Assembly (NCBI GenBank): GCA_905331475.1
Contig: CAJNYU010004514.1
Location: 62,001 to 126,000, forward strand
Direction of reading: 5' to 3'
DNA length: 64,000 nucleotides
DNA from: Rotaria socialis
Lineage: Eukaryota; Rotifera; Eurotatoria; Philodinida; Philodinidae
Below, piece after piece: positions 29,160 through 42,018 of this stretch. The translations under genes and the position numbers were made by a program. Each line of letters opens with the position of its first letter. Position 1 is the stretch's first letter. Below the pieces are notes generated by a model. That model had not been told where the DNA came from and did not search any database. It saw nothing but the letters and a program-made list of their open reading frames with translations.

Positions 29160-30119
29160 ATGCGGATAATATTCTTTATACTAATAGGATGTATTTCAAG
29201 TCTTACTCAAGGACAATCTCCTTCGGATGATGCACGACATAAACTTGTAGCACTCATTGGAAACGTTCGTCAAGCTGATGGATATCGATATAGTTCACGT
29301 GATCATCTTGGAAATACAATGGACTGTGTTAAAATTATTAAACGAACTGATAGTGAAGAATTTATTGGTGTTTATCATACCTACATAAATAATGTGCCAC
29401 GAGTTAATTTAGCTATATCAAATGATCTTCTGAATTGGAATTGGCTTCAGGAATTAGCTTATTTTGGTTCTCAACCAACAATTGCTGTGCCTAGTGATCA
29501 CCCTCAAGGTTATATAGTCGCATGGGAACAAGAACCTAATAATCATTTACAATTTTCTTTTTATCCAACATGGTCTGATTTACAAGCTGGCAGATCTCAA
29601 AGAAATTATTCTGTTCCGCGTGCATTATCTCGATGTGCCGAAGGAACTCCTAATATATATGGTCAACCAACACTAAATAATATTGATGTTGGCTTTCACT
29701 TTTATGACAACTGCGTTGTTGATCGGCAAGCTCGTGCTACATTGAAAAATTTCAATCTATGGACACAAATCCGAAAACAACCAAACGTTGATAATGCAAT
29801 ACTTCATTATGGTGTACAAGGTAACATTGGTGATCGAGATGCACTTTCGAGTTTTAATAGTTTTGCCTTTACGATTATCGAAGGACAATATAAACCACAA
29901 GATTTTGGTACTTGGCGTACCTTTATATTTGATCCACAGACAGGTAATGCCGATCAAGTACCCGTTGTTACACATGGTGGAAGTCAAGCATTTGCTAATC
30001 CAACTATGACACTCAGTAGTTGGAAGGATCAAAATATTTTAATTGTCACTCTTTTCGTACCCAGTGAACAATCAGCCCCAGGCGAAGCAGGCGAACTTAT
30101 TTATTATCATAAACTATAG
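29160..30119 (+). CDS. Secreted beta-propeller-like protein, likely acquired from bacteria or fungi
   Basis: One exon, 319 residues, starting at the ATG at 29160 (the longer frame begins with GTG). Residues 1-20 (MRIIFFILIGCISSLTQGQS) are a signal peptide. The mature protein has blade-like repeats typical of five-bladed propellers of the GH43/GH32 type: GNTMDCVKIIKR, YHTYINNVPRVNLAISND, QPTIAVPSDHPQGYIVAWEQ, CAEGTPNIYGQPTL, GGSQAFANPTMTL and a GEAGELIYYHKL end. From memory, secreted hypothetical proteins of actinobacteria and fungi share this string of motifs; enzymatic activity is not established. No intron in a window where almost every long gene has them, and codon use is host-like, so if transferred it is old. 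Confidence 0.8.
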   Translation: MRIIFFILIGCISSLTQGQSPSDDARHKLVALIGNVRQADGYRYSSRDHLGNTMDCVKIIKRTDSEEFIGVYHTYINNVPRVNLAISNDLLNWNWLQELAYFGSQPTIAVPSDHPQGYIVAWEQEPNNHLQFSFYPTWSDLQAGRSQRNYSVPRALSRCAEGTPNIYGQPTLNNIDVGFHFYDNCVVDRQARATLKNFNLWTQIRKQPNVDNAILHYGVQGNIGDRDALSSFNSFAFTIIEGQYKPQDFGTWRTFIFDPQTGNADQVPVVTHGGSQAFANPTMTLSSWKDQNILIVTLFVPSEQSAPGEAGELIYYHKL

Positions 30120-31375
30120 ATGATTTCTTTTTAAGTAAATGATGAATATTGAAATTTTCTTAATGTTATTAATGATACGCAGATGGATGACATTATATTT
30201 ATTTTTCTTTCAACTCTGCTTGCTACATTTTTATAGAACCACAGGTATTTTCTATTTTTTTTCATACGGTTGGATAGAATATTTGATAACTTCATTGAAA
30301 TACATAAATATATATATATATATATATTGTATTCATTTTAACTATTAAAAAAATGTATGATATATATATATAATGAAAAAAATCTCGTTCAATAATACCA
30401 TAATGAGGAATATTTTAGGTATTTATTCTATTACAAAAACTCATGAGAAACCTGTTTGAAGAAATAACTCCATTGATATATATATATACATGTATGCATG
30501 CAGGTCGTATCGTAACTGTACCAATTTAAGTTAAAAGAGCGAGAATTATATATATATTTGAAAGTTGTCATGACATTAATAGACAACGATACTTCTTTTT
30601 TTAACTATACTAAACGGTGAAACGTTAATTTTAATACTCAATTAATTATGATATATTCATCAATTGTTATCTAGTTATAAAAATTCCTCGATTTAATCAG
30701 ATTGGTTTTCCTATATAGTTTTAATTCTTTCAGTTATTTTTATATGAATCTATAGACTAATTAAATGAAGCATGGCCATTGGCGAACTACGTATATCATT
30801 TGGGTTTTGCGTTATGTTTTTGTTATTCTTAACTATAAATACAATATACAGTTGGATAAGTGCATGTATTGATTGTAATGAATATGTAGCTATAGAATAA
30901 TTTGTTTTGACAATAACGTCTGTATGCAATTCTTCTGCAAATCTAATAATTAGCAGTGCATCATTTTTCTTTCCTATCCATTATCGAAATGGGCATTATA
31001 AAAATTAGACGATCAATCACAATCAATATATCAGACTTTTGCTTACTTATTATCTTTAAATATCGTTTCAATATAAATCGATTATCTATCGTTCAAATAA
31101 AATTGTGGCTTCAATGAATTCTATACTCCATTTAAATCATGTGAAATTTAAAATTCATCAATCAACTCAATGATAATATACGTATATAATGAAATAGGTT
31201 TACTTTGAGTGTCCTTATTTATCTGATAATTTCAACGATGTTTTGTAATCGTTTTTCATCAATATTTTGAAAAAAAAAGAACTTTACAAACATTCGTATA
31301 CATTCGAGTGCACATCTGACCTAGGTAAAAGTAGTTATTTAGAAAAACAAAGGAAAACGACAAGAAATTATTAAC
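30120..31375. other. AT-rich intergenic with (TA)n tracts
   Basis: 1.26 kb between the secreted propeller gene and the 3' end of the leftward TRIM-NHL gene. Contains (TA)n at 30307-30327 and smaller TA runs near 30360, 30478 and 30547. No gene seen; the ORF at 30139-30348 is a composition artefact. Confidence 0.5.
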
Positions 31376-33873
31376 TTAAATAATTTGTAAACGATGTGCT
31401 CGATGTTCAGAAATCAAAATATGACCATCTTTAAGTAATAATATATCATAGGGCCCATGAAAACCGATTTTTGAATGTACAAGTTCTGTTGTAGTGAAAT
31501 CATTATTGAATATTGTTACACGATTATTTCCTTCGTCACAAACAAATAGTCTTTCGGATATTTCATCAAAAGCGAGACCTAATGGGCGAAAAAATTCTGA
31601 TAAAAGTTTGCCACGTTGACCGATCGATAATAAATGATCGCCATCACAATTAAATATTTGTACTCGATCATTACCCCAATCTGATACTGCTAAACGGTTA
31701 CCACTAAGTACACATACACAAGCTGGACATTTAAATTGTCCATTATCAGTGCCAAGACCACCCCAGGCAAGAATAAATTGTCCTTGTTCACTATATTTCA
31801 ATATTCGATGACCACCAGCATCACATACAAATATGTAATTGTCTTCATTTGTACATAAATCACATGGTGCTGAATATTGACCTATATCTCGGCCATATTG
31901 ACCGATAACTCGGATTAATTTAAAATCTCGATTAAATACTTTTATTCGACGTTCAGATTGATCAATTAAATAAAGTCGATTATTGCAATCAATATGAACA
32001 GCATATGGATGATAAAAACGTGTTTCACTCGTTTCACTTACAGCTTTATGAACTTGTTGAAAGATACCATCAATACTGTATGTTACCAAGCGATTATTAT
32101 AAGTATCACATACATCTATGATAAAAATAAAATTCGTAAAAGAGTAATGTAAAAATGATTGACTTTTATTTACAAATGAGTTGATCTCTTTTTGAATAGG
32201 CTAACGATGACGGATGCATAAATTCAGTATCACGTGTTCCTCGTTTACCAATAATACGTGGTGTACGTTTATGATTTTGTGATTGTAGTGGTTGACGACA
32301 ATGTCCATTATTATCAGATGCTGATGCGTTGGAACGAAAAGATGGCGATGAACTATTTGGATAATCACTTTGTTGTTGTAATGTAGCACTTAAACAACGA
32401 ATTAATTGTTTCGAACAATGTTGCAAGTCCATATTAGTTGATGATGTTGTTAATGGTGAATCAGTTTTTAATGATGATTGAAATATTGATGAAAGTTGAA
32501 CAGCGCTTTCAATTGGTTCAAGCACCATTCCAATTTCAACAAAACCCAATGAAATAGCATCTGATGATATATCTCGATTAAAAAATGAGATCTATAATAA
32601 AAACAAACTACAAATAATCACTAATTTAAGCATACACTGTGGCTTACGCGACGAATAGGTGTTTTAACAATCAGTATTCGATTTTGAAGATCATTGACAC
32701 TAAGTACATATTCTTCACATCTTTGACGAATTTCAATTGCTTCTTGATCTGTTTCTTCTTTACTAGAATAGAAAAATACAAGATTTTGATTTTTTTTTCA
32801 TATTTTTAATATAAATATTTTTTAATTAGACTGTTTGGAATTGAAACTAGTCAATAGCAAATTATAGTTTTGATATATACCTGCGTAATTTTCCTTGAGA
32901 TTGTAAACAGAATTCATTGATCAATGAGAGATCTTCAAGGCACGCTTTTTTTTCAGTAACTAATCTAAAATATTAATGGTCAAATAACAACTATACAGAC
33001 GTAATAATACTTACCTCTGTTCAGCACTACTAAATTCTTCTACATTATGTAGTAATTTTGTTTCTTCTTGTTTAATTTTTTCAATAAGATCAGCTACTTT
33101 ATTTCGAATTACATTAGCAATATCATTTGAGTAGCACACGTTTTCCTCATGATTTTTTATATTTTCAACTTTGATTTAAAATAAAAACATATTTATTATT
33201 ATCAAGAGAAAGTTAACTTTTATTTTACCTTCTTTAGCAATTAATTTTTCTGTTTCTTGTTGAGTTTCATTTAATTTTAAATTTATATATCTTGAAAATT
33301 CTTCATAATGTTGTCGACGACATGTGCAACATATGGCTTCTCGACAATGTTCACATACCTGAATAAAAGGATATGGCATCTATTTTGATTTCAATAAAAT
33401 CAGTAAACTAGTTACGGTAATTGTATCATCTAATTTACAAAGAGCACACTTTGCTTTAAGCATAGGTTTTGGCTCATTATGTGACAAACTTTCAAGTAAA
33501 TTTACAATTGTTCGATTTACTTCAAATGAACCTACGCCGGCAAATGGTACTCTATAACATCCACGACATACAGGACCTAAATAGTTATGTATCAAAGAAT
33601 AAAAATAAATCAAATTCTTATAATATATAATTTACATCGACCCCAACGATCTTCTGTTATTCGTTCTAGGCATAATTTACAAAAAGTATGCTGACAAGGT
33701 AATTGTAGTGGCTCATGAAATATTTCAAGACATATTGGACTAAAATAAAATCAATTCAAATAGCTTGATACTATTTATCTTATTTACCATGTAATTAATT
33801 GAATAATTGATTTTGAACTACGACTTGACTCAATTGTACTTGAGCTCGAACTATTATCGATGACGTCTGACAT
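31376..33873 (-). CDS. TRIM-NHL protein (RING, B-box, coiled coil, NHL), probable E3 ubiquitin ligase
   Basis: Nine exons on the minus strand: 33873-33788, 33739-33636, 33576-33416, 33358-33229, 33168-33015, 32964-32881, 32762-32648, 32591-32174 and 32115-31376, all GT-AG and phase-consistent; 663 residues. RING finger at 29-67 (CPICLEIF, LPCQHTFCKLC, CPVC), B-box about 106-138 (KCALC, CEHCREAICCTC, RQHYEEF), a coiled coil to about 270, a Ser-rich linker, and NHL repeats from about 395 (GTRDTEFMHPSSLAYS, YVCDTYNNRLV, VCDAGGHRILKYS, VSDWGNDRVQIF, VCDEGNNRVTIF). This is the TRIM2/3/32/71 group; no filamin domain, and length close to TRIM32, but orthology is not decided. The ATG is 3 nt after a CTTTTTAG acceptor-like tract. 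Confidence 0.9.
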
Positions 33874-36800
33874 TAGCTAAAAAGAAGAAATAAAATATTA
33901 CTTGATATTCAATAAGAAAAATACCGATCGAGGAGAATCACATGATTGCTTCTGATATTGATTTAGAGCGATCAAACTTTTCATTATTTTCAGTTTTTTT
34001 AATTTTTTTACAAATGCTGAATACGCGATTTAAGATATAAAAAATAAAACTTCACAATTATTCACGATATTTGTATTTTAGTAGCTATGATTGAATATAT
34101 AGCTACTAGTTGTAAGTGATTGTGAGAATATTATTGAGAAAGAAAAGGAGAAGAAAAAGCGAGCGAGAGAAAGGAACTTTAAGAATATAATAGAAACTGT
34201 AAATATATTGCGGACGATTTTCGTCATAAGCTATAATCATCGAACGTATACAAACGAAAGAATCAATAGAGAACACACAAAGTGCAATTATGGACCAACA
34301 CCACACGTAAAATATTAGTATTGTAATCGTGAATACAAAACAAAACAAAACAAAAAGAGAAGACATTGTTGAACTCACTTCTTTCAACACTATTTCTTTG
34401 AACACTACCAGATGGAATCGCTCTTTCTTGTTTCTATTAAGACATTTGTTTTTATATATATATATTTATATACATCAAAATGTATGTGTACGTGTGAATG
34501 TGCTCGTTCAATCGCGAAAGAACACAATGAATGCTAGTGATGCCAACAACTAGATTAGATTCCTAACACCAACATTTTCTGCGATGATGAATGACTTATA
34601 TCGATACCAGTGTACGAATGATTATGTAATATAAAAGAAACTCGATCAAATGAATACATTCATACATTCCTGAAGGCGCCTTGTTTAGCTTTAGGTGATG
34701 ATCAGTTATACTGATAAATACGTAGCACCTGTGAGAAGAATATTGACTATACTTTCGTACTTTCGAGAAGTTCAAGATGAACAAATTCAATAAATGTTTG
34801 CCATCCTCTCAACTGTTCATCGTTCTCTTTCTCACTAATGCATCTAAATATTAAAAAAAACGAAGCATTATAAGAGAATTTCGGTCAAATTACATATTAT
34901 CGACTCGTTGAACGTTTTTGGTGTATCACGAGAAGGATAGAGCAAAGAAAATAAATAAATTCACCCACCTTCTCTTTTCAATTCAAATCAATATAAATAT
35001 AAGCTAGATAAATGGTAGCTACTTTTGATATTAATTAGATGTGCCCTAGTTCATTCGATCTAACAAACATAAGTCACAATTCATGCAATGTAGTCTAATC
35101 TACGACGGAGGCGCACAAGTCTATAGCTAGCTATACAATTCATTTTGAAGGAGAAGAAACCAGATAAATGATAGAAGAGAAAGAACACAGTTAATCGAAT
35201 AACGAAAGAATTGCAAGATTTTTTACCGAACACATTTTTTGTTATAATCAAAAGTTCAACATTCTCATGTGAGTTAGATAAATCGATCTTTAAATTGTCT
35301 TTTTCTTCACTTGATTGTCAATAAAACAAACTGTATTTGCTAGTTATCTTGCTTCAAAGATATAGGAGAGAAAATGTTACCAAAAGTCGATGAACTATAG
35401 TGAACGATAAACGTTTTCTTTTTTCTCTCCTTCTATTGCTCTTTCTATACATAGTTTTATATTGTACATATATTGCTAGTGGATACGGACAGACACGTAA
35501 ATGTTGTAGAATTTTTCTCTCTTTCATCATTGAGAACTGATAAACAAGTCAAAAGTGCTCGTAATGCATGAGCGTATGTACTAACGAACGTTTAACTTTA
35601 TGAATCAAATCGACCTAGAATATATATGAAATGCAAGATTAATCTTGTATGGAAGATTAAAACAAAAGATAAGATTATTTATATAACTAGTATTGAGAAA
35701 GTCTATATCTAGTATTATGTCTTCTCTTTCATATTTAATTATTATTTAAACATAGTTAAATGAAATCTTTACTTATTGTGCAATCTCTTGTTTTTTTTTC
35801 TTTGTCTAACAAAACACTAATAATAGGTCAGAGGGTCTTTCTACCTATTTTACGCCATATTAAATATCAGATTTTTCACAAAAACTTAAGTTCTAATGTG
35901 CAATATCAAATCATAAATGTCACAAGTTTTATTTTATCATTTGACAAAAATGTCTTTACTTCATATGGATTACAGCATAAGATTATGTGCATTTCATAGG
36001 ATGTCTTATCAAATATAGAACTTTTAACCATGAAACAGACCTGATACCATTCTTTCTGATTATCTAATGCATAATTAATCATTCGCCATTTTGATCTTTA
36101 TCACAAGAGAAGTCAAACGGACTACTATTCGAATGCTAAATAGCACTGTCACGGATTAAAACTATCATTTATCAAAAGCCATACTCGTCTTACCAGTATT
36201 TTACTCTTCTATGCAGACATGAGTAAACATAGTTTTAATAATTATTCCAAGAAGATATTTCGCAAGTAATTGCAACTAACACTGAATCAAAACTTGATAG
36301 GAATAATCGATCATTAAAACAAGCTCATGAAGCAAGAATAGATAAAAAATTCAGTTAATGAAACTGATAAGATGTTTATTTTTCAGATCAAAGGTAATAA
36401 TGTAAATAAGATTAAGAATACTATTGGAAACAAATCGAACTGACAAGATCATAAAATATTGTCAATAATAGTTGTATTTAACTGATTTTTATTTCATTAG
36501 GTTATAACTGAAATTGTTTAAGACGTGCCTTCAAATTTTTCACCAACAATTTTCATGCTAAAAATCAATAGACTACACAATAATTGTAAAAAAAAAAACA
36601 ATACTTATTTTGGAAAAGAAGATTGAAATAGGTGAGAAATAAGAAATAAAATAAATATCTATGCTGCATGACATTATATGTCATTGGATTGTGAGTCTCA
36701 TACAGTTTGAGTCGTTGTTGATAGACCACGGAATGAAGAAAAAAAACTGCTGTATTTTCTAAATCTGTATATGATTTCAACTATGAATTAAAGAAAGTTT

Positions 36801-37979
36801 TGTATCGAAACAGGAATATAAGAAATTTTTCTTTTGTAAATGATTTTTTTCAAGAGGTTTCTGATACTGAGTGAAAATATTCGTTTGAATCAATCAAAAT
36901 TAGCTACAAAATAGAATATTAAAATAGATATGGTGCTGTCGAATGCTTCTATCAATGGAACCAACAATATCAAATATTTGAATACTACTGAGATCTCTAA
37001 CTATGGGCTCTTTTTTTCTTGACCATAAAGATTTTAAAATAGAATAAACGTGCTCTTTGATAAGAATGTTCTGAAAACAGAAAATTCTATTGCTTCAAGT
37101 AAATCAGCATTGCGATTTCAAGTTTATCCTTTTCGTATTTGTAAGAAAAAAAGAATGTTTTTTTTCTTTTAGTTATTAATGATAGAAGAAAGAAGACACA
37201 TCATTATCTTTCAAACTGATTCGTCAAATGAAAAACCTTGTTAGCTTAGCTACTTTCTATCTAAAATATGGAACTTACGTACATATATTATCCTATAGCT
37301 TCGATAACCTTATGCAAAAAATAGGTAAATTGAAAATTCTAAAATAATTCAAATCTATCTTGTTCAGTCGCAAGAAGTTTTCGTTTCATATTTTGCTCTA
37401 ATGAGAGTTCCTCGTTATCCAAATGATAAACTAATTTGTTCGCATATATTTAGTAATAATTGTTCATCTTATGAAACCAATGACTAAATCCTAATATCTG
37501 ATTTATTCAATAGGATGGAGGAACTGATGAATGCAAAAGCGATTTTGTTGTACAATCATTTCTCTGTCATCGATGTAGAATAAAATTTCAGTTTTGAACT
37601 CAACAATGATTGACAAAACAAGCAATTTTAGTTGTACGACAGCGTCTAGCCTACCGCTACTAGAGTATATGTTAATTTACATATTATAATTGTTTCAAAT
37701 CATGTTTTTTATTGTTGTAATATATCATTAGAAAAACTCTTTAATGGTTAGCTTACGCCATCTGAATGTTTCTTAGAAACAACCAATCAGTGTAGAAGTT
37801 GTTGTCAACCTTTGTTTCTGCTTCTCTTCTCTATCGCTTTTCTGTTTATCATCTACTTCGAATTGAATGACACAAGATAAATTTTTGCATCGTCATTTTG
37901 TAGGGCGATCTTATATAATTATATCTAAATTGTTGCTTCTTGCTCTTCGTTGTGTTTCTGCTTCTAATCAATAAAGATA
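33874..37979. other. Intergenic region between TRIM-NHL and glutathione peroxidase genes
   Basis: About 4.1 kb, AT-rich, between divergent genes. Frames are broken throughout; ORFs at 34106-34405, 35760-35999 and 36565-36780 show no coding signature. A TATATAATTATAT element at about 37911-37923 is a candidate TATA region for the downstream gene at 37980. No repeat or RNA gene recognised. Confidence 0.5.
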
Positions 37980-38716
37980 ATGTCTTTCAAGACATGCAAA
38001 ATTGTTGTCTTCTCCATTTTCGTTTTAGCTGCTGCAATTCTATTAAATTCAAACGGACGACAACATATGGCTAGTTTACTTCAATTTGGTAAATCACTAT
38101 TTTCTGCTCGTCAAACAAACATCAATGATCCAACGAATCAACCTTCATTTTATGATCGTCAATTTACTGATATTCAAGGTCAACCAGTAGATATGAATCA
38201 ATTACGTGGAAAAGTTGCTTTACTTGTTAATACAGCTAGCGAATGTGGATATACGCCACAATTGTATACATTACAAGAACTACATGATAAATATAAAGAT
38301 AAAGGTTTTACTGTATTGGTAAGATTACTTTTTTCTTGTTAAATTTATTTTGTACTTAGTTTTCTTCTCAATTGATTTAAAGAGTATGAAAGACAGTCTA
38401 AAAATTTTTGTTATGTTTTTACTAGGGTGTACCTTGTAATAATTTTGGTAAACAAGAGCCAGGTGATGAACCACAAGTATGCTCATTGTATGCAAGTAAA
38501 TTCAAAACAACATTTCCTCTAACAACAAAACAAGATAAAGATAAGCCAAGTGAAGTATTTCAATGGATTATTGATGCTGGTGGAAAAGATGTATTACCTC
38601 AGTGGAATTTTCATAAATATCTTATCGATCGAGAAGGTCATCTCGTAGCTGCTTGGAATAGTCGAGTGAAACCATTAGATGAAGAAATTACAAAAGCAAT
38701 TGAATCAATCCTCTAA
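37980..38716 (+). CDS. Glutathione peroxidase, cysteine type, with signal peptide or anchor
   Basis: Exons 37980-38318 and 38426-38716, 209 residues. Residues 7-23 form a hydrophobic signal segment, so the product goes to the secretory pathway or is membrane-tethered. The GPx fold is clear: GKVALLVNTASECGYTPQ with the peroxidatic residue as Cys 89 (TGT) rather than selenocysteine, VPCNNFGKQEPG (115-126) and the WNFHKYL motif with Trp 173. The usual Gln of the FPCNQFG motif is Asn 119 here, as in some bacterial-type members, which the CGYTPQ and QEPG wording also recalls. It reduces peroxides, with thioredoxin the likelier donor for Cys-type enzymes. Convergent with the TIR/SAM gene, 86 bp apart. 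AATAAA at about 38774. Confidence 0.92.
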
Positions 38717-38802
38717 CTATATTTTACAACATTATGTCTTATTTTGTAGTATGTTCTTTAAGAAAAAAGTAAAATAAATACGTCAAAAGATTCATTACAT
38801 TT

Positions 38803-41287
38803 TTATTTAGTTAACATGTTCGTGGTTCGATGTTTGACTGTGTCTTTTTTCTTAGCTGTTTTTACTCTTGCTTTTCTGTTCGATAATAATTTCTGTAATT
38901 CACATTTGAACAGAACTACATCGATTAAAGTTATGTCTTGTCCATGAGCAATATGTGGCAGATTTGCATCCGTCTCTAGAAGTCTATTTAGTTCAAGTAG
39001 AGCTTCCCCATGATATTCAGCTAATGGTTCACACCATTTTCCAAGATTATTTTTCTCACACCAATTGTGAATATCGCTGGGTGTCCATTTAGCTACTGGT
39101 TTATCCTTAAATTGTTCGCGAGTGTCTGATTGATTATTTGCTGTTGCTTCCAGTGGGGGTTCTGTTCGTATCTTTGGTGAGTTTTTTTGTTCATGAAAAT
39201 CTTTTTTTAGATTTTCCACCAACAGTTTTAATTCGTCTTGTCTATGAATTTTATAATAAAGAGTTTGAGCAATGTTGAATGCAACCCAATCATACGTGTC
39301 TATTTTAAAGCCTTCTTGAACTATAATAGGATAAACTTTAATGTTTTTTTTCAGAGCAAATTCCCATTCACGTCGACAAATATCTGATGAACAATATCCT
39401 TCGCTAAGAAGAACAAAAACAGCTTTTGACTGACGAATAGCAGTGGTTATTGTGTCAACTATATTATCTCTCATGTCGTTTTCATCAACCCAAATATTTG
39501 TAAAAATTCCAGCTCTGTCTAAATCTTTGGCAAATGCAATCCGTTGACTTTTATCACGATGAGAATATGAAATGAATGCTTGTCGACTACCAGCATCACT
39601 GGATACTTAAAAAAGAAAAAAAAGACATTATTGTTGTTTTTTTTTAATATAACTTTTTTTTACTTGGTAACTCTTTTGATCGTTCTGGTGCAAGATTTCG
39701 ACGAATTTCTTCGGTAATTCGTTTCATTGTTGGATCATTATCAAATAAAGCATCAGCTGTAGTTTTTAAAAATCTATCGAATTTAAGATTTTCAATTAGT
39801 TTTTGTGTCAGTTTTGTTGATGAAGAAATTCTACGAAGAATTTTAAGTGCATTTAAATGACGCTGTTCTGCAAAAATAACAAGATTCGATATGTATGGAA
39901 TTGTTTCCTCTTTAATAACATCTTGAACAAGAAATCGAAGTAAATAACGAAGAAGCAATTCGAATGATATTCCTTTATATTGATAATTTTGTGAAATGAC
40001 TGCTCGATCGATAAAATAAAATATTAATTTTACTATATCTTGAGCCATATTAGGCTTTTTCTGTTGTAAATTTTGAAAATCTTTAAAATTCATAATTCTT
40101 GATAATGTTGACACAGCCATTAAACGAACACGATCATATTTTGCATCAATATAAGGAACCATGATTTGTGACGCGTGTAAATCGTGACTTAAAAGTTCAT
40201 TAGAACGTAATAAACGAAGAACTTGATTTTTTTCATCGGAAGACGATGAATCATTACTAATTGTATAGTCACTATCATCAGTCAGATCTTCTGTTGTATC
40301 GCACCATTTATTAAGAAATATAAGCGCGACATCAATTAATGAAGTAATATCATTCGAATCAGATTGTATCACTTTATTTCGAAGAGTCTCTGATCCTAAT
40401 AATCTAATAACTATGAAAGAAAATAGTTCGAGATTGAATGGATTTGCTTCTTGTGCATCTTCATCATTGGGATTCGCCAGTGCTCTATTAATAATTGGAG
40501 TCCATTTATTAGTTGGAACACAGTTCGTAAGTAAAGCAAGAATACCACGAAGACAATAAACAAATGATTTATTTTCTTCGAATTTTCTTGTACTTAACAC
40601 AATTCGAACATATTTTGCGAGTAAGCATATATACTTTGTTTTATCATCATTTTGAAAAATTCTTTTATTTTCTTCAAATAATGCAATAGCAAATGTACAA
40701 CAACCAACGAAAAATTGATGACGGTAACTAATATTAAAATTTTTACCTGCATCATTATTTGATTTCATATCATAAAAATAGTTTTTGGCACAATCATGAG
40801 TAAGACATAAATTAAGTTCATTATTAAGGTCTCGTGGAGGTGGGTTAAGATCTTTAAAACATAATCGATAAGCAAGTGAACGCGCATCAAGCATACGTAT
40901 AAGATAAATTAGCATTTCATCTTGTTCAGTTTTATTATCATTTGATGGTTGTTTATCACGAATAAATATGACAGCTTGTTTTAAATCATTAATTTGTTTC
41001 GCTCGAAATAAACATTTACGAAATAATTCTATGATAGTTTCATTATCTACTGTCGATTGTGACTCGAAAAAATAATATTCAACAAAATTTAATTGAAGTT
41101 TTGAATATAAATTAATAACATTGATTTCTTCATTCGATAATCTACTATTTGATATCCATTTTTTAATAATATCAGTAATTTTTGAATCAAAACTATCTAA
41201 TTTATTACCAATAGTTAAATAATCTTTTGATCTGTCAAGTTCTTCTAATTGGGATAATAATGAATTAATATCATTTGTATGTGTCAT
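38803..41287 (-). CDS. Helical-repeat, TIR and SAM domain protein
   Basis: Two exons, 41287-39664 and 39605-38803, separated by a 58-bp intron, joined in phase 1; 808 residues. Residues 1 to about 540 are all-helical with Armadillo/HEAT-like spacing (RLLRSNELLSHDLHASQIMV, VRLMAVSTLSRIMNFKDF). A TIR domain starts at about 549 (RQAFISYSHRDKSQRIAFAK, IWVDEND, AVFVLLSEGYCSSDICRREW), with Glu 621/623 in the region of the catalytic Glu of NAD-cleaving TIRs. A SAM domain follows at about 712-785 (WTPSDIHNWCEKNNLGKW, EYHGEALLELNRL). The parts are those of SARM1, but SARM1 is ARM-SAM-SAM-TIR; here TIR precedes a single SAM. NADase or scaffold role in stress or immunity is inference. Convergent with the GPx gene. 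Confidence 0.85.
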
Positions 41288-41912
41288 CGTAATCTAGAAA
41301 AAGAAATATGTATAAATGAAAATCGATGGTTATCTCATCGTTAGAAACAATCGTCTGATTGTGATGTTGAAAAAAACTCTGTAACAAAATACAAACGTAA
41401 CTAAGAAACTGTTGCCTTTTCTTCTTGTTCTTCCTTTCTTGGCTGTTTGATTATTTGCAGAAGAATGGGATGAAAAAGAAAACGAATTTGGAAGCCTTTC
41501 AATGGTAAAATACAACGAAGAGAAAATATAAATTGCCTAGTGTATATCACATGCTAGCCTCTAGAAATATAAACGTTGTCACTAGACAAAGTCGACTTTC
41601 CTTTGGTGAAAGTTTTTTTTTTTTCATTTTTATTTTCAGCATGCAAATTTAGTTTGAATATAAAACAAATATATCACATAAAATTCTTCATTCTTTTACT
41701 GAAAAAGAATAACCTTGTTCAATGAATCCATAGAATTGAAATCGATTAATTTTTATCTTCTGTGTACCATTACCTTGTTTCAGCATACTATTTTATCATC
41801 ATATAAATGACCAATTTTTTCAAGATATTTTCTACTCGAATAATATAGTTTTATTTTTATCATTAGCATTATGATTTATCTTATTCAATGCAAAATTAAG
41901 ATAATCAGAGAG

Positions 41913-41947
<35 letters not shown>

Positions 41948-42018
41948 ACTATTATTTATGATTAAAAGACATAAAATAAAAAATAAAAATGAATCGTCTT
42001 GTTTTTCTTAGGTTCCAT
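41288..42018. other. Intergenic with a (GA)n microsatellite
   Basis: 731 bp between two minus-strand genes. It contains the promoter side of the TIR/SAM gene and a (GA)n tract at about 41908-41946. No gene seen. Confidence 0.5.
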
